From positions 103,672-167,671 of the forward strand of contig JAENVS010000022.1 in assembly GCA_016650445.1 (NCBI GenBank): 64,000 nucleotides of DNA, read 5' to 3'. Positions 43,443-55,575 of the stretch are shown piece after piece. The notes beneath the pieces are model-generated. The model made no database searches, was not told the origin of the DNA, and was given only the letters and a program-made list of their open reading frames with translations. The stretch's first letter is position 1; each line of letters begins with the position of its first letter. Made by a program: the position numbers and the translations under genes. The DNA is from Frankiaceae bacterium. Its GTDB lineage: Bacteria > Actinomycetota > Actinomycetes > Mycobacteriales > SCTD01.

Positions 43443-45992
43443 TCAGGCCGTCGTCATCAGACCGAGGTCGGCATCGCTAGGCAGTGCGTCGGAGTGGGGC
43501 AGCACGCGGACGGTGTAGCCGAACGACCCGGCGCGTTCCAGCGGCACGTCGCCGACGTAGCGGTACAGGCCGTCGTCGCCGCGATCACCGGGAGTCAGCA
43601 GGACGTGCGTCGGTGCGCGCAGCTGGTCGCTCTCGTCGACCCGGCCGTAGACCGCCTGCACCGTGACGTCGGAGGGCGTGAGCCCCCCGAGGTCGACCAG
43701 CGCGCGGATCTCGAGGTGGGCGCCGACCTGCGGAGCGTCACCGACCCCGCCGGCCTCGACGTGGACGACCCGCACATCGCTCCATCGCGACTGGACCTCG
43801 CCGCGCCACCGGGCGACCTGCCGCGCGGCCGTGAAAGAAGAAGCGGCGAGCTCACGCGACGCACGGGCAGCCGGCGTGTAGAGCTCGTGCACGTAGTCAC
43901 GCACCATCCGCGACGCCAGCACCTTGGGCCCGAGGGACTGCAGCGTGTGCCGCACCATGTCGACCCAGCGCTGCGGCACGCCCCCGGAGTCGACGTCGTA
44001 GAAGCGGGTGCGCACCTGCTTCTCGACGAGCTCGTAGAACGCCGTCGCCTCGAGGTCGTCGCGGCGATCCGGGTCGTCGACGCCGTCGGCGGTCGGGATC
44101 GCCCAGCCGTTCTCGCCGTCGTACATCTCGTCCCACCAGCCGTCGCGGATCGAGAGGTTCAGCCCGCCGTTGAGGGCACTCTTCATGCCTGACGTGCCGC
44201 ACGCCTCGAGCGGCCGCAGCGGGTTGTTCAGCCAGACGTCGCAGCCGCCGTAGAGGTAGCGCGCCATGCCGATGTCGTAGTCGGGCAGGAAGGCGATGCG
44301 GTGCCGGACGTCCTCGCCGTCAGTGAACCGCACGATCTGCTGGACGAGCTCCTTGCCACCGTCGTCGGCCGGATGCGCCTTGCCGGCGATGACGAACTGC
44401 ACCGGCCGCTCGGGGTCGAGCAGGATCTGACGAAGGCGGTCCTGGTCGCGCAGCATCAAGGTCAATCGCTTGTACGACGGGACGCGCCGGGCGAAGCCGA
44501 CCGTGAGGACGTCCGGGTCGAAGATGGTCTCGGTCCAGCCCAGCTCGGCAGACGTCGAACCACGCAGCACCCAGGACTCGCGGACGCGTCGGCGGATCTC
44601 GTCGACGAGCCGGGCCCGCAGCACACCGCGGGTCTCCCAGATCGCCGCGGCAGGCACCTTGGCGATGTCCTCCCACCCCTGCGCCTCGGTCGTCAGGCTG
44701 TTGCCGATCTCGCGCTCGGCCAGCTCGAACACCTCACGCGCGACCCACGTCGGAGCGTGAACACCGTTGGTCACGGAGCCGATCGGCACCTCGGCCGGGT
44801 CGAAGCCACGCCACAGGTCGCTGAACATCTCGCGACTGACGACGCCGTGCAGCTTGGCGACGCCGTTACGGCGCTGCGCCATCCGCAGGCCCATGTGGGC
44901 CATGTTGAACACCGTCGGGTCGTCCTCGGCCCCGAGCTCGAGGATGCGGTCCACGGGGACGCCCTCGACCCCGTTGTCGCCGCCGAAGTAGCTCGCGATC
45001 AGCTCGCGCGGGAAGCGGTCGATGCCGGCCGGCACGGGCGTGTGGGTGGTGAACACCGTGCCAGCACGGACCGCCTCGCGCGCCTCGTCGTAGGTCAGTC
45101 CGATCTCGGTCAGCTCACGGATCCGCTCGAGGCCGAGGAAGCCGGCATGCCCCTCGTTGGTGTGGAACACCTCAGGAGCGGGGTCGCCGGTCAGCGCGGT
45201 GTAGGCGCGAATGGCCCGCACACCACCGATGCCCAGCAGCATCTCCTGGTGCAGCCGGTGGTCGCTGCCGCCGCCGTACAGCTTGTCGGTGACCTCGCGC
45301 TCCGCCGGCGCGTTCTCCTCGACATCGGAGTCGAGCAGCAGCAGTGGCACGCGGCCGACCTGCGCCTTCCACACCTGGGCGTAGAGCGTGCGCCCCTGGG
45401 GGAAACCGACCGCGATCTTGAGCGGCGTGCCGCCGGCGTCGGTGAGCAGAGTGAGCGGCAGGCCGTGCGGGTCGATCGGTGGGTAGCGCTCCTGCTGCCA
45501 GCCCTCGGAGTTGAGCGACTGCTTGAAGTATCCGGCGCGGTAGAGCAGACCGACACCGAGGATCGGTACGCCGAGGTCGGACGCCGCTTTGAGGTGGTCG
45601 CCGGCCAGGATGCCGAGGCCGCCGGAGTACTGCGGGAGGACCTCGGTGATGCCGAACTCCGGGGAGAAGTAGGCGATCGAGGCCGGCGCATCAGCCAACG
45701 ACTGGTACCACTTCGGGCGCGTGAGGTAGTCGCGCAGGTCCTCGTGCACCGCCTGCTGCCGGGCCAGGAAGTCGGCGTCGGACGCGAGCTCGGCCAGCCG
45801 CTCGGGGCTCACCTCCCCCAACAACCGGACCGGGTCCTGCTTGACTGCCGCCCAGATCTCCGGATCGACGGAGGCGAACAGGTCGAGGGAGGGATGGTGC
45901 CAGGACCACCGCAGGTTCATGACCAGCTCGCCCAACGGGGCAAGGGCCTGCGGCAAGGCCAGACGGACGGTGAACCGACGCAGCGCTCTCAC
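43443..45992 (-). CDS. glgP: Alpha-glucan phosphorylase
   Basis: 849 residues, GT35 family of the actinobacterial type with a DUF3417-like N-terminus (about 1-110). Releases glucose 1-phosphate from glycogen or maltodextrin; PLP lysine lies in GTSGMKSALNGGLNLSIRDGWW. The frame runs upstream for kilobases without a stop because of the opposite-strand kinases, so the start was set by the TAGGGT box 7 nt before GTG 45992. No Shine-Dalgarno. Convergent with the LuxR/B12 regulator. Confidence 0.95.
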   Translation of the reverse strand: MRALRRFTVRLALPQALAPLGELVMNLRWSWHHPSLDLFASVDPEIWAAVKQDPVRLLGEVSPERLAELASDADFLARQQAVHEDLRDYLTRPKWYQSLADAPASIAYFSPEFGITEVLPQYSGGLGILAGDHLKAASDLGVPILGVGLLYRAGYFKQSLNSEGWQQERYPPIDPHGLPLTLLTDAGGTPLKIAVGFPQGRTLYAQVWKAQVGRVPLLLLDSDVEENAPAEREVTDKLYGGGSDHRLHQEMLLGIGGVRAIRAYTALTGDPAPEVFHTNEGHAGFLGLERIRELTEIGLTYDEAREAVRAGTVFTTHTPVPAGIDRFPRELIASYFGGDNGVEGVPVDRILELGAEDDPTVFNMAHMGLRMAQRRNGVAKLHGVVSREMFSDLWRGFDPAEVPIGSVTNGVHAPTWVAREVFELAEREIGNSLTTEAQGWEDIAKVPAAAIWETRGVLRARLVDEIRRRVRESWVLRGSTSAELGWTETIFDPDVLTVGFARRVPSYKRLTLMLRDQDRLRQILLDPERPVQFVIAGKAHPADDGGKELVQQIVRFTDGEDVRHRIAFLPDYDIGMARYLYGGCDVWLNNPLRPLEACGTSGMKSALNGGLNLSIRDGWWDEMYDGENGWAIPTADGVDDPDRRDDLEATAFYELVEKQVRTRFYDVDSGGVPQRWVDMVRHTLQSLGPKVLASRMVRDYVHELYTPAARASRELAASSFTAARQVARWRGEVQSRWSDVRVVHVEAGGVGDAPQVGAHLEIRALVDLGGLTPSDVTVQAVYGRVDESDQLRAPTHVLLTPGDRGDDGLYRYVGDVPLERAGSFGYTVRVLPHSDALPSDADLGLMTTA

Positions 45993-45999
45993 GGGCCGG

Positions 46000-46005
46000 A
46001 CCCTA
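46000..46005 (-). promoter_or_regulatory. -10 box of leaderless glgP
   Basis: TAGGGT on the minus strand, 7 nt before the GTG at 45992. Confidence 0.5.
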
Positions 46006-46119
46006 GTCGCGATCCCACGTCGGGTCGCGACAGGCCTGGACAACTCCCCCGAAAGGGCCATGGTGTTACAGGCTGGAAGGGGTGACTCTGAAGTGACCCA
46101 TGAGGAGAGAGGCCGTGCC

Positions 46120-46488
46120 ATGCTCCGCGCCCTCATCGTTGACGACGACACCGACATGCGCTTCCTGGTCCGGATGACCATCGAGGTGGCCAACCACGGG
46201 CTGTCGGTGGCGGGCGAGGCGGCGTGTGGCGCGGACGCGATCGCGGCCGTGGAGCAGGACCGACCCGAGGTGATCGTGCTGGACAACCGGATGCCCGGCA
46301 TGACGGGGCTGGAGACCGCCCGCCACATCCTCGCGGAGCACCCCGAGCAGCAAATCATCCTGTTCTCGGCGTACCTCGACGCGCAGACCCTGGCCGAGGC
46401 GCACGCCGTCGGCATCCACGCGTGCCTCGACAAGACCGACGTCGACCGGCTTCCGGAAGCCCTGTGGCAGCTGGCCGCGGGCGCCTGA
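46120..46488 (+). CDS. Stand-alone receiver (REC) protein
   Basis: 122 residues containing only a receiver domain. Acidic pocket DDD near the N-terminus, phospho-acceptor aspartate in VIVLDNRMPG, switch serine in ILFSAY and lysine in CLDKTD are present, so it should be phosphorylatable. There is no output domain. ATG 46120 has GAGGAGAGAGG upstream. First gene of a four-gene receiver-kinase-kinase-receiver unit; the downstream kinase start overlaps it. Confidence 0.92.
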   Translation: MLRALIVDDDTDMRFLVRMTIEVANHGLSVAGEAACGADAIAAVEQDRPEVIVLDNRMPGMTGLETARHILAEHPEQQIILFSAYLDAQTLAEAHAVGIHACLDKTDVDRLPEALWQLAAGA

Positions 46489-48425
46489 CTCCCGGCGGGA
46501 CCGCCGTCGCGGCGGCCCTCGCCGTGGTTCTCACCGGTTCCGCGCTGGCCTGGTTCATCTCGTCGTACGACGAGGACCAGCGCGAGACGTCGGAGTCGGC
46601 ATCGGCAGCGAACGCGCTGGGCACGCTGACCCGATGGGCTCAGGGCATCACCCAGACGATCGCCGGCCCGCCCGAGTCGCTCGCGGCACTGCAGATCGCG
46701 GAGATCCCGGCCGTCATCGGCGTCAGCGCGAAGCCGTCCGTCGCCACGACGGTCGTGCGCGGCCCGCTCCCCGCCGGCCTCGACCCCGCGCGCGTCACGG
46801 CAGCGTCGCGGACGGCGATGGAGGTCGCCCGCGACACCGGCACGCCGCAGGCCGCACCGCTGACCGACGGCTTCGTGCCCGTCGTATTCGCCGTGCTCCC
46901 TCCCTCCCGCAGCACGCCGGGCACGGCCGACCGCCGACGCGACGTGACAGGTTGGCGGATCGCACTGCTGTCTCCTCAGAGGGTGCTCGAAGGACTGCCG
47001 GCGACCAGCCCGGCCGCCGTCGGTCTGCGCATCGACGGAGCGGCGTCGGGTGACGTCAGCGGACCCAGCGCCGGCACCATCCTGGTCGCCGGTCAGCCGT
47101 GGCAGCTGCAGATGGCGCGCAGCGACGCCCCCCTGTCGCGGGGAGCACTCGCGACCCTGGCTGTCGCCCTCCTCGGCGGGGTTGTCTGCCTGCTGTCCGA
47201 CCTCCGGGTGCAACGCGCTCTGCGCGTCGAAAGGCAGGCCACAGCTGCGCTCGAGCGCGAGACCCGCACGGTCGCCGAGCTCGGCCCGCTCCTGCAGAGC
47301 AGCCTCGACCTCGCCGAGGTGCTGCCCGCGGTGGCGCTGCGGCTCGCGGACGAGTTCGCGCTGAGCCGCTTCAGCGTGCAGCTCGTCGGGGAGCACGGGC
47401 ACCTGCTCGAGGTATTCGCCCTGGGCGGTCGCAACCCGAACGACGTCGAGGAGGTGGACGTCACCCCCGGCAACGTCGATGAGCTGCCCGCCGGCGTCGC
47501 GGGCTCGCTCCCGCTGCTTCGCGCCGGGCGGACCATCGGTCGGATGTGCTTCACCGGCCACCGCGACCTCGGGCATCCGCAGCTTGCCGCGCTGTCCGCC
47601 GCATCCGACCTCATCGCCGTCGCCACCTACAACGTCGAGCTGTTCGAGCGGGAGCAGGCATCCGTGAGCCGGCTGCGCGAGCTCGACCAGCTCAAGGACG
47701 CCTTCCTCAGCACGATCTCCCACGAGCTGCGCACTCCGCTTACGGCGATCAGCGGGTTCATCCGGCTGCTTCGCGACCGCTGGGACCAGCTCCGCGAGGA
47801 GCAGCGCAAGGAGTTCCTCGAGCGCGTGCACGGCAACACGCTCAGCCTCGGGCTGCTGGTGGACGACCTGCTCGACTTCGCCCGGCTCGAGCGGCAGGCG
47901 CTCAACGCCCCGCCGAGCCCGATGGCACTCGACCAGCACGTCGCGAAGACCCTGGCGCAGCTGGAGCCGGTGCTCGGCACCCGCGAGATCGTCGCGGAGC
48001 TGCAGCCGGTGCGGGCGCTTGCCAACGCGGGTGCCCTCGAGCGGGTGATCGCCAACCTGCTCACCAACGCCGCGAAGTTCTCCCCGACCGACAGCCGCAT
48101 CGTGGTGTCGGTGCGACCCGACGGTGACACGGCCACGGTCGAGGTCGCCGACCAGGGCGCCGGAATCGCGACGGAGGACCGCGAGCGCGTCTTCGCGCGG
48201 TTCTACCGGGGGGACAGCGACGCCGCCCGTGGCACCCGCGGCGCCGGCATCGGCCTGTCGGTGGTCCGTGAGCTCGTCCACCAGATGGGCGGCACCGTCG
48301 TCGCCCTCCCCAACCACCCGCGCGGCACCCGCATGGTCGTGCGGCTGCCGCTCGAGAGCGTCACGGCGCCTACCGCCACTTCCCCCAACGGCGTGCAGCT
48401 GCAGGCCGAGAGGAGCTCCACATGA
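46464..48425 (+). CDS. Membrane sensor histidine kinase with GAF domain
   Basis: 653 residues. First transmembrane helix about 13-33, an extracytoplasmic sensor of about 190 residues, second helix about 228-246, a GAF domain about 265-395, HisKA with phospho-histidine H420 (STISHELRTPLTA) and a C-terminal HATPase (VIANLLTNAAKF, ADQGAGI, RGAGIGLSVV). GTG 46464 is used because basic residues precede the first helix and GGAAG is 5 nt upstream; CTG 46485 is another possibility. It overlaps the receiver gene by 25 bp and the next kinase by 4. Confidence 0.9.
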   Translation: MAAGRGRLTPGGTAVAAALAVVLTGSALAWFISSYDEDQRETSESASAANALGTLTRWAQGITQTIAGPPESLAALQIAEIPAVIGVSAKPSVATTVVRGPLPAGLDPARVTAASRTAMEVARDTGTPQAAPLTDGFVPVVFAVLPPSRSTPGTADRRRDVTGWRIALLSPQRVLEGLPATSPAAVGLRIDGAASGDVSGPSAGTILVAGQPWQLQMARSDAPLSRGALATLAVALLGGVVCLLSDLRVQRALRVERQATAALERETRTVAELGPLLQSSLDLAEVLPAVALRLADEFALSRFSVQLVGEHGHLLEVFALGGRNPNDVEEVDVTPGNVDELPAGVAGSLPLLRAGRTIGRMCFTGHRDLGHPQLAALSAASDLIAVATYNVELFEREQASVSRLRELDQLKDAFLSTISHELRTPLTAISGFIRLLRDRWDQLREEQRKEFLERVHGNTLSLGLLVDDLLDFARLERQALNAPPSPMALDQHVAKTLAQLEPVLGTREIVAELQPVRALANAGALERVIANLLTNAAKFSPTDSRIVVSVRPDGDTATVEVADQGAGIATEDRERVFARFYRGDSDAARGTRGAGIGLSVVRELVHQMGGTVVALPNHPRGTRMVVRLPLESVTAPTATSPNGVQLQAERSST

Positions 48426-50062
48426 CCGTCCCCGCGACTCCGGACCGGCATCGACGCGACCGCGTGGTCCTCGCGTCGGCCGTGGCCGCGGTCATGCTGA
48501 CGTCCGGCCTGGTGGTCTTCACCGTGCTGAAAGCGGAGCGGGACGGCACGCAAGCGCTGGAACGGCTGCAGCAGTCGCAGGTGCAGCAGCTGGCGCGCAG
48601 CATGAACACTCGCGTTGAGACGACCTTCACGTCGGCTGCCGGAATCCTGAACAACCTGAAGCTCTCGGGGAAGGTCGCGGACCCGGGCGACAAGGCTCAG
48701 CTCGACCAGCTGAGCACGTACCTCGCCAAGGACGCACGCACGGGCTTTTACGTCGTCGACGGAACCGGCCGGCTCGCCAACGGGATCCTGCTGCGTTCCG
48801 AGGCGAAGATCGGCTCGCAGGTCGACCGGCCGGGGCTGGCTGACGTGCTCAGGAGCGGCAAGCCGGCCGTCCTCGACGTGGCGGCGGGGCTGACGACCGC
48901 CCTGCCCACGATCGCCTACGCGTTCCCGATCACGAAGGACGGCGCGCTCGTCGGAGGCGTCGTCTCTGAGCTCGACGTGTCGCCGGAGTCGAACTTCAAC
49001 GCCGAGGTCGCGCAGCTCAAGACCGGGCGCACCGGCGACTTCACCTTCGTCGACCGGGCCGGCAAGGTCGTCGCCTCGAGCGAGCTGGGCCTGCTCGGCA
49101 AGCAGCTCGACGACCCGCTCGTCGGCGACAAGCGCGGCTTCCACCGCGGCGGCGACCGCATCGCGGTGGTCGAGCCGGTCCCGGCCGCATCCTGGCGCGG
49201 CGTGTTCCGCCAGAGCGCGGAAGAGTTCGACGGTGCGCTGACCGGGCCGCTCAAGTCCGCCCTGGTCCTCATCGTGCTTGCCGGCACCCTCGCGGCCGGT
49301 GTCGGCGTCGTCTTCCTGGCCCGACGCCTGCGGGCCGCCCGTGAGGAGCAGCGACGCCTGCAGGAGGTCAGCGCGGTCCGCGAGGAGTTCATCAGCATCG
49401 TGTCGCACGAGCTGCGTACCCCGGTCGCCGGCTTGCTCGGCTTCCTGCAGACGACGCTCGACCACTGGGACGCGATGGCGGAAGACGAACGGCGTCGCGC
49501 CATCGGCCGGTCACTGTCGAGCGCGCGGCGGCTGCACGCCCTCACCCGCGACGTACTCGACTCGGGCTCGATGGAGGCGGGCGGGCTGTCCTACAGCTTC
49601 AGCGCCACCGATCTGCGCGATGAGGTCAGCTCGGCGGTGCTCGCCACCCAGGACGTGCTGCCCGACCGCGTCATCCGGCTGACGCTGGCCGACGAGCCCA
49701 CCTGGGTCAGCTGCGACCGCGAGCGCATCACGCAGGTCCTCACCAACCTGCTCGACAACGCCGTCAAGAGCGCCCCCGGCAGCCCGCTCGATGTCACCGT
49801 CGAGACCCGTGGCGGCGTTGCCGTCGTGTCGGTCAAGGACGAGGGCCCGGGCATGAACGAGTCCGAGCTCGCGCGGGTCTTCGACAAGTTCGTCAGGGGC
49901 CGTACGTCGACGCCCGCCGGCACCGGCCTGGGCCTCTATATCTGCAAGCAGATCGTCAACGCGCACGGCGGCGACATCGAGGCCAGCAGTGTCGAAGGCC
50001 GCGGGGCGACGGTCTCGTTCACGCTGCCCCTGGTCCCCGCGCCGGTCGAGTCAGCCGTTTGA
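48422..50062 (+). CDS. Membrane sensor histidine kinase with Cache-like sensor
   Basis: 546 residues. Transmembrane helices about 15-36 and 278-300 flank a dCache-like extracytoplasmic domain (YFVVDGTGRLANG-type strands; FTFVDRAGKVVASS). HisKA phospho-histidine H329 (SIVSHELRTPVAG) and HATPase (VLTNLLDNAVKSAP, KDEGPGMNESE, GTGLGLYICKQIV) follow. The ATG overlaps the preceding kinase stop (ATGA). Cache domains usually bind small organic ligands; the ligand is unknown. Confidence 0.92.
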   Translation: MTVPATPDRHRRDRVVLASAVAAVMLTSGLVVFTVLKAERDGTQALERLQQSQVQQLARSMNTRVETTFTSAAGILNNLKLSGKVADPGDKAQLDQLSTYLAKDARTGFYVVDGTGRLANGILLRSEAKIGSQVDRPGLADVLRSGKPAVLDVAAGLTTALPTIAYAFPITKDGALVGGVVSELDVSPESNFNAEVAQLKTGRTGDFTFVDRAGKVVASSELGLLGKQLDDPLVGDKRGFHRGGDRIAVVEPVPAASWRGVFRQSAEEFDGALTGPLKSALVLIVLAGTLAAGVGVVFLARRLRAAREEQRRLQEVSAVREEFISIVSHELRTPVAGLLGFLQTTLDHWDAMAEDERRRAIGRSLSSARRLHALTRDVLDSGSMEAGGLSYSFSATDLRDEVSSAVLATQDVLPDRVIRLTLADEPTWVSCDRERITQVLTNLLDNAVKSAPGSPLDVTVETRGGVAVVSVKDEGPGMNESELARVFDKFVRGRTSTPAGTGLGLYICKQIVNAHGGDIEASSVEGRGATVSFTLPLVPAPVESAV

Positions 50063-50448
50063 GCTCTCCCCCCGCCCCGCCCTCCGGACCGAGCCTGCGG
50101 GTTGTCGTCGCGGACAACGACCCCGATGCCCTGGATCTGCTCGAGCTCGACCTCGCCCTCGAGGGCCACGACATCATCGGCAAGGGCCGCAACGGCAGCG
50201 AGGCGATCTCGCTGTGTCGCGAGCTCAACCCCGAGCTGCTCGTGGTCGACCTGCGGATGCCGCCCGGCCCCAACGGCGTCGCCGTCGTGGAGGAGCTGAA
50301 GGACCAGCCCGGCCTCGCCATGATCATCTACACCAACTACCGCGACGAGAAGCTGCGCGCCCGCGCGAAGGCCGTCGGTGCGGCGTACCTGCTCAAGGGT
50401 GACCTGCGCACGCTCCGGGCCGAGATCGCCAAGATCACCCGCCGCTGA
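50059..50448 (+). CDS. Stand-alone receiver (REC) protein
   Basis: 129 residues, receiver only: ADNDPDALD acidic pocket, acceptor aspartate in [10 protein letters not shown], switch threonine in IIYTNYRD and lysine in YLLKGDL. No DNA-binding or enzymatic output domain. Start is a TTG at 50059 overlapping the kinase stop (TTGA); weak Shine-Dalgarno. Last gene of the four-gene cassette and 58 bp before glgE. Confidence 0.85.
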   Translation: MSSPPAPPSGPSLRVVVADNDPDALDLLELDLALEGHDIIGKGRNGSEAISLCRELNPELLVVDLRMPPGPNGVAVVEELKDQPGLAMIIYTNYRDEKLRARAKAVGAAYLLKGDLRTLRAEIAKITRR

Positions 50449-50492
50449 GCCGGGTGGACCGCCCGCCCACGTTCGCCGGTCGGTGACCTGGG

Positions 50493-50498
50493 TACCGT
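50493..50498 (+). promoter_or_regulatory. Possible -10 box of glgE
   Basis: TACCGT lies 8 nt before the glgE ATG at 50507; no Shine-Dalgarno is visible. Confidence 0.35.
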
Positions 50499-50506
50499 CG
50501 CTGGCA

Positions 50507-52507
<2,001 letters not shown>

Positions 52508-54202
52508 GTGAGTGCTCCTGGCGATCACCTCGAGCACGGGGAGCTGGTCAGCCTCGAGGAGTCCCGCGACCCCTCCTGGTTCAAGCGAGCCGTTTTCTAC
52601 GAGGTGCTCATCCGCGGCTTCGCCGACAGCAACAACGACGGCACAGGCGACATCCGTGGGCTGACGAGCAAGCTCGACTACCTGCACTGGCTCGGCGTCG
52701 ACTGCATCTGGCTGCTGCCCATCTACGAGTCGCCCCTGCGCGACGGCGGCTACGACATCAGCGACTTCATGAAGGTGCTGCCGGAGTTCGGTGACCTCGG
52801 CGACTTCGTCGAGCTCGTCGACGAGGCGCACAAGCGCGGCATGCGCATCATCGCCGACCTCGTCATGAACCACACCAGCGACGAGCACCCGTGGTTCCAG
52901 GCCTCGCGGTCGGACCCTGACGGTCCCTACGGCGACTTCTACGTGTGGTCGGACACGAAGCTGAAGTACGAGGACGCCCGGATCATCTTCGTCGACACCG
53001 AGCAGTCCAACTGGACCTGGGATCCGGTGCGCGAGCAGTACTACTGGCATCGCTTCTTCAGCCACCAGCCCGACATCAACTACGAGAACCCCGCCGTGGC
53101 GGACGCGATGATCGAGGTGCTGAAGTTCTGGCTCGACCTCGGCATCGACGGCTTCCGGCTCGATGCCGTGCCCTATCTCTTCGAGGAGGAGGGCACGATC
53201 TGCGAGAACCTCAAGCCGACGCACGACTACCTCAAGCGGGTCCGCAAGGAGGTCGACGAGCTCTACCCCGACCGGGTTCTGCTCGCAGAGGCGAACCAGT
53301 GGCCGGAGGACGTCGTCGAGTACTTCGGCGACGACGACGAGTGCCAGATGGCTTTCCACTTCCCGTTGATGCCGCGCCTGTTCATGGCGGTACGCCGGGA
53401 GTCGCGCTACCCGATCTCCGAGATCCTGGCGAAGACCCCTGCGATCCCGCCCAACTGCCAGTGGGGCATCTTCCTGCGCAACCACGACGAGCTGACGCTC
53501 GAGATGGTGACCGACGAAGAGCGCGACTACATGTACAGCGAGTACGCCAAGGACCCGCGGATGAAGGCCAACGTCGGCATCCGCCGCCGGCTCGCTCCGC
53601 TGCTCGAGAACGACCACGGCCAGGTCAAGCTGTTCAACGGCCTGCTGCTGTCGCTGCCCGGCTCACCCGTCCTGTACTACGGCGACGAGATCGGGATGGG
53701 CGACAACATCTACCTCGGTGATCGCGACGGCGTCCGCACCCCCATGCAGTGGAACGCCGACCGCAACGCCGGCTTCTCCACCGCCGACCCGCAGAAGCTC
53801 TACCTGCCGCTGATCCTCGACCCGGTCTACGGCTACCAGGCGCTCAACGTCGACGCGCAGATGCGGTCCACGACGTCGCTGCTCAACTGGACCCGCAAGC
53901 TCATCAGCATCCGCAAGCAGCACCCGGTCTTCGGGATGGGCAGCTACGAGGAGCTCGGCTCGAGCAACCCGTCGGTCCTCGCGTTCGTGCGTGAGTTCGG
54001 TGACGACCGCGTCTTGTGCGTCAACAACCTGTCGCGGTTCCCGCAGCCGGTCGAGCTCGACCTCAGGCGGTTCGAGGGCTACTCCCCGATCGAGCTCAGC
54101 GGCCTGGTGCCCTTCCCTCCGATCGGTGACCTGCCCTACCTGCTGTCCCTTCCCGGCCACGGCTTCCTGTGGTTCGGCCTCAAGCCCGGAGAGGAAGCAT
54201 GA
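52508..54202 (+). CDS. treS: Trehalose synthase (maltose alpha-D-glucosyltransferase)
   Basis: 564 residues, GH13_16. Interconverts trehalose and maltose. Barrel motifs: VLIRGFADSNNDGTGDI, nucleophile in GIDGFRLDAVPYLFEEEG, acid/base glutamate in VLLAEANQWP, and LRNHDELTLEM. The fused kinase domain found in some bacteria is absent; Mak is a separate gene. GTG 52508 directly follows the glgE stop. Overlaps mak by 4 bp. Confidence 0.96.
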   Translation: MSAPGDHLEHGELVSLEESRDPSWFKRAVFYEVLIRGFADSNNDGTGDIRGLTSKLDYLHWLGVDCIWLLPIYESPLRDGGYDISDFMKVLPEFGDLGDFVELVDEAHKRGMRIIADLVMNHTSDEHPWFQASRSDPDGPYGDFYVWSDTKLKYEDARIIFVDTEQSNWTWDPVREQYYWHRFFSHQPDINYENPAVADAMIEVLKFWLDLGIDGFRLDAVPYLFEEEGTICENLKPTHDYLKRVRKEVDELYPDRVLLAEANQWPEDVVEYFGDDDECQMAFHFPLMPRLFMAVRRESRYPISEILAKTPAIPPNCQWGIFLRNHDELTLEMVTDEERDYMYSEYAKDPRMKANVGIRRRLAPLLENDHGQVKLFNGLLLSLPGSPVLYYGDEIGMGDNIYLGDRDGVRTPMQWNADRNAGFSTADPQKLYLPLILDPVYGYQALNVDAQMRSTTSLLNWTRKLISIRKQHPVFGMGSYEELGSSNPSVLAFVREFGDDRVLCVNNLSRFPQPVELDLRRFEGYSPIELSGLVPFPPIGDLPYLLSLPGHGFLWFGLKPGEEA

Positions 54203-55575
54203 ACGCGACCGTGAACACCGAGCTGCACGACCTGCTTGTCCAGTGGCTGCCCGAGCAGAGGTGGTTCGGCGGCAAGGGCCGGGCCATCCGCTCCGTCGAC
54301 GTCGAGACGTCGACAGTGCTCCTCGAGGCAGCGGAGGACGACGTCGTCGTGCGCCACCTCGTGCTGCGGGTGGACGCCGCGGACGGCGGCACTGACCGCT
54401 ACCAGCTGCTGATCGGCAGTCGCACCGGCGACGTGCCCCAGCGGCTGCTGCACGCCGTCATCGGCGAGGTCGACGGGGCAGTCGTCTACGACGCGGTCCA
54501 CGACAGCGACGCGACGACGAGGCTCCTGCACCGGATCGTGGCCGATGAGGACGGCGGCACTGTTCGCTTCACGGCGGCAACCGACGACCTCGATCCCACC
54601 CTGCCCAGCCGCGTCATCGGCGCGGAGCAGAGCAACACCTCGATCGTGTACGGCGAGGACTACATCCTCAAGGTGTTCCGGCGCCTGCAGCCCGGGCTGA
54701 ACCCCGACCTCGAGGTGACCCGCGCCCTTGCCGATGCGGGCAGCCCTCACATCGCGCCGCCGCTCGCCTGGCTCGAGGGCGAGGTCGACGGGGAGTCGAC
54801 GACCCTCGGCATGATGCAGTGCTACCTCCGCAACGCAGCCGAGGGCTGGGCGATGGCGACCGCCAGCGTCCGCGACCTGTTCGCCGAGGGCGACCTGCAC
54901 GCCGACGAGGTCGGCGGCGACTTCGCCGGCGAGGCGGAGCGGCTCGGCGCGGCGACGGCCGAGGTGCACGCCCTCATGGCGCGCACCCTGCCCAGCCGCA
55001 CAGCGGGGCCCGACGACTCGCAGGCGACGGCGCGGCAGCTGCACGACCGCCTCGACGCCGCAGTCACGGCCGTGGCCGAGCTGGCCCCCTACGCGGACGC
55101 GGTCCGCCGGGTCTACGCGGAGATCGGCCGGCTCACCGACCCGGTGCCGATCCAGCGGGTGCACGGCGATCTGCATCTGGGCCAGGTGCTTCGTACGCAG
55201 GACGGCTGGGTTCTTCTCGACTTCGAGGGCGAGCCGGCTCGCACCCTCGCCGAGCGAACCGCGCTGATGAGCCCGCTACGGGACGTGGCGGGGATGCTGC
55301 GCTCGTTCGACTACGCCGCCCGCCACCTGCTGGCCGAGCGCGCCGGTGAGCAGCACCTCGCGTACCGCGCCGCGGAGTGGGCAGACCGGAACCGAACGGC
55401 TTTCTGCGACGGCTACGCCAAGGCGGCCGGCAGCGATCCCCGCGAGGCGTCGGTGCTGCTGCGGGCGTTCGAGCTCGACAAGGCGGTCTACGAAGTGGTG
55501 TACGAGGCGCGCAACCGGCCCTCCTGGCTGCCGATCCCGCTCGGATCCATCGAGCGACTCGTGGAGCGGGGATGA
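54199..55575 (+). CDS. mak: Maltokinase
   Basis: 458 residues, aminoglycoside-phosphotransferase-like fold. ATP-dependently makes maltose 1-phosphate, the GlgE substrate. N-terminal cap about 1-115; catalytic segment [13 protein letters not shown] and metal-binding LLDFEGEP in the C-terminal lobe. ATG overlaps the treS stop (ATGA) and the stop overlaps glgB (ATGA). Confidence 0.95.
   Translation: MNATVNTELHDLLVQWLPEQRWFGGKGRAIRSVDVETSTVLLEAAEDDVVVRHLVLRVDAADGGTDRYQLLIGSRTGDVPQRLLHAVIGEVDGAVVYDAVHDSDATTRLLHRIVADEDGGTVRFTAATDDLDPTLPSRVIGAEQSNTSIVYGEDYILKVFRRLQPGLNPDLEVTRALADAGSPHIAPPLAWLEGEVDGESTTLGMMQCYLRNAAEGWAMATASVRDLFAEGDLHADEVGGDFAGEAERLGAATAEVHALMARTLPSRTAGPDDSQATARQLHDRLDAAVTAVAELAPYADAVRRVYAEIGRLTDPVPIQRVHGDLHLGQVLRTQDGWVLLDFEGEPARTLAERTALMSPLRDVAGMLRSFDYAARHLLAERAGEQHLAYRAAEWADRNRTAFCDGYAKAAGSDPREASVLLRAFELDKAVYEVVYEARNRPSWLPIPLGSIERLVERG

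Noticed and set aside
43443..48317. A 1624-codon open frame on the minus strand beyond glgP
   Set aside because: The part above 45992 is antisense to the two kinases and receiver; the true start of glgP is set by homology and the TAGGGT box.
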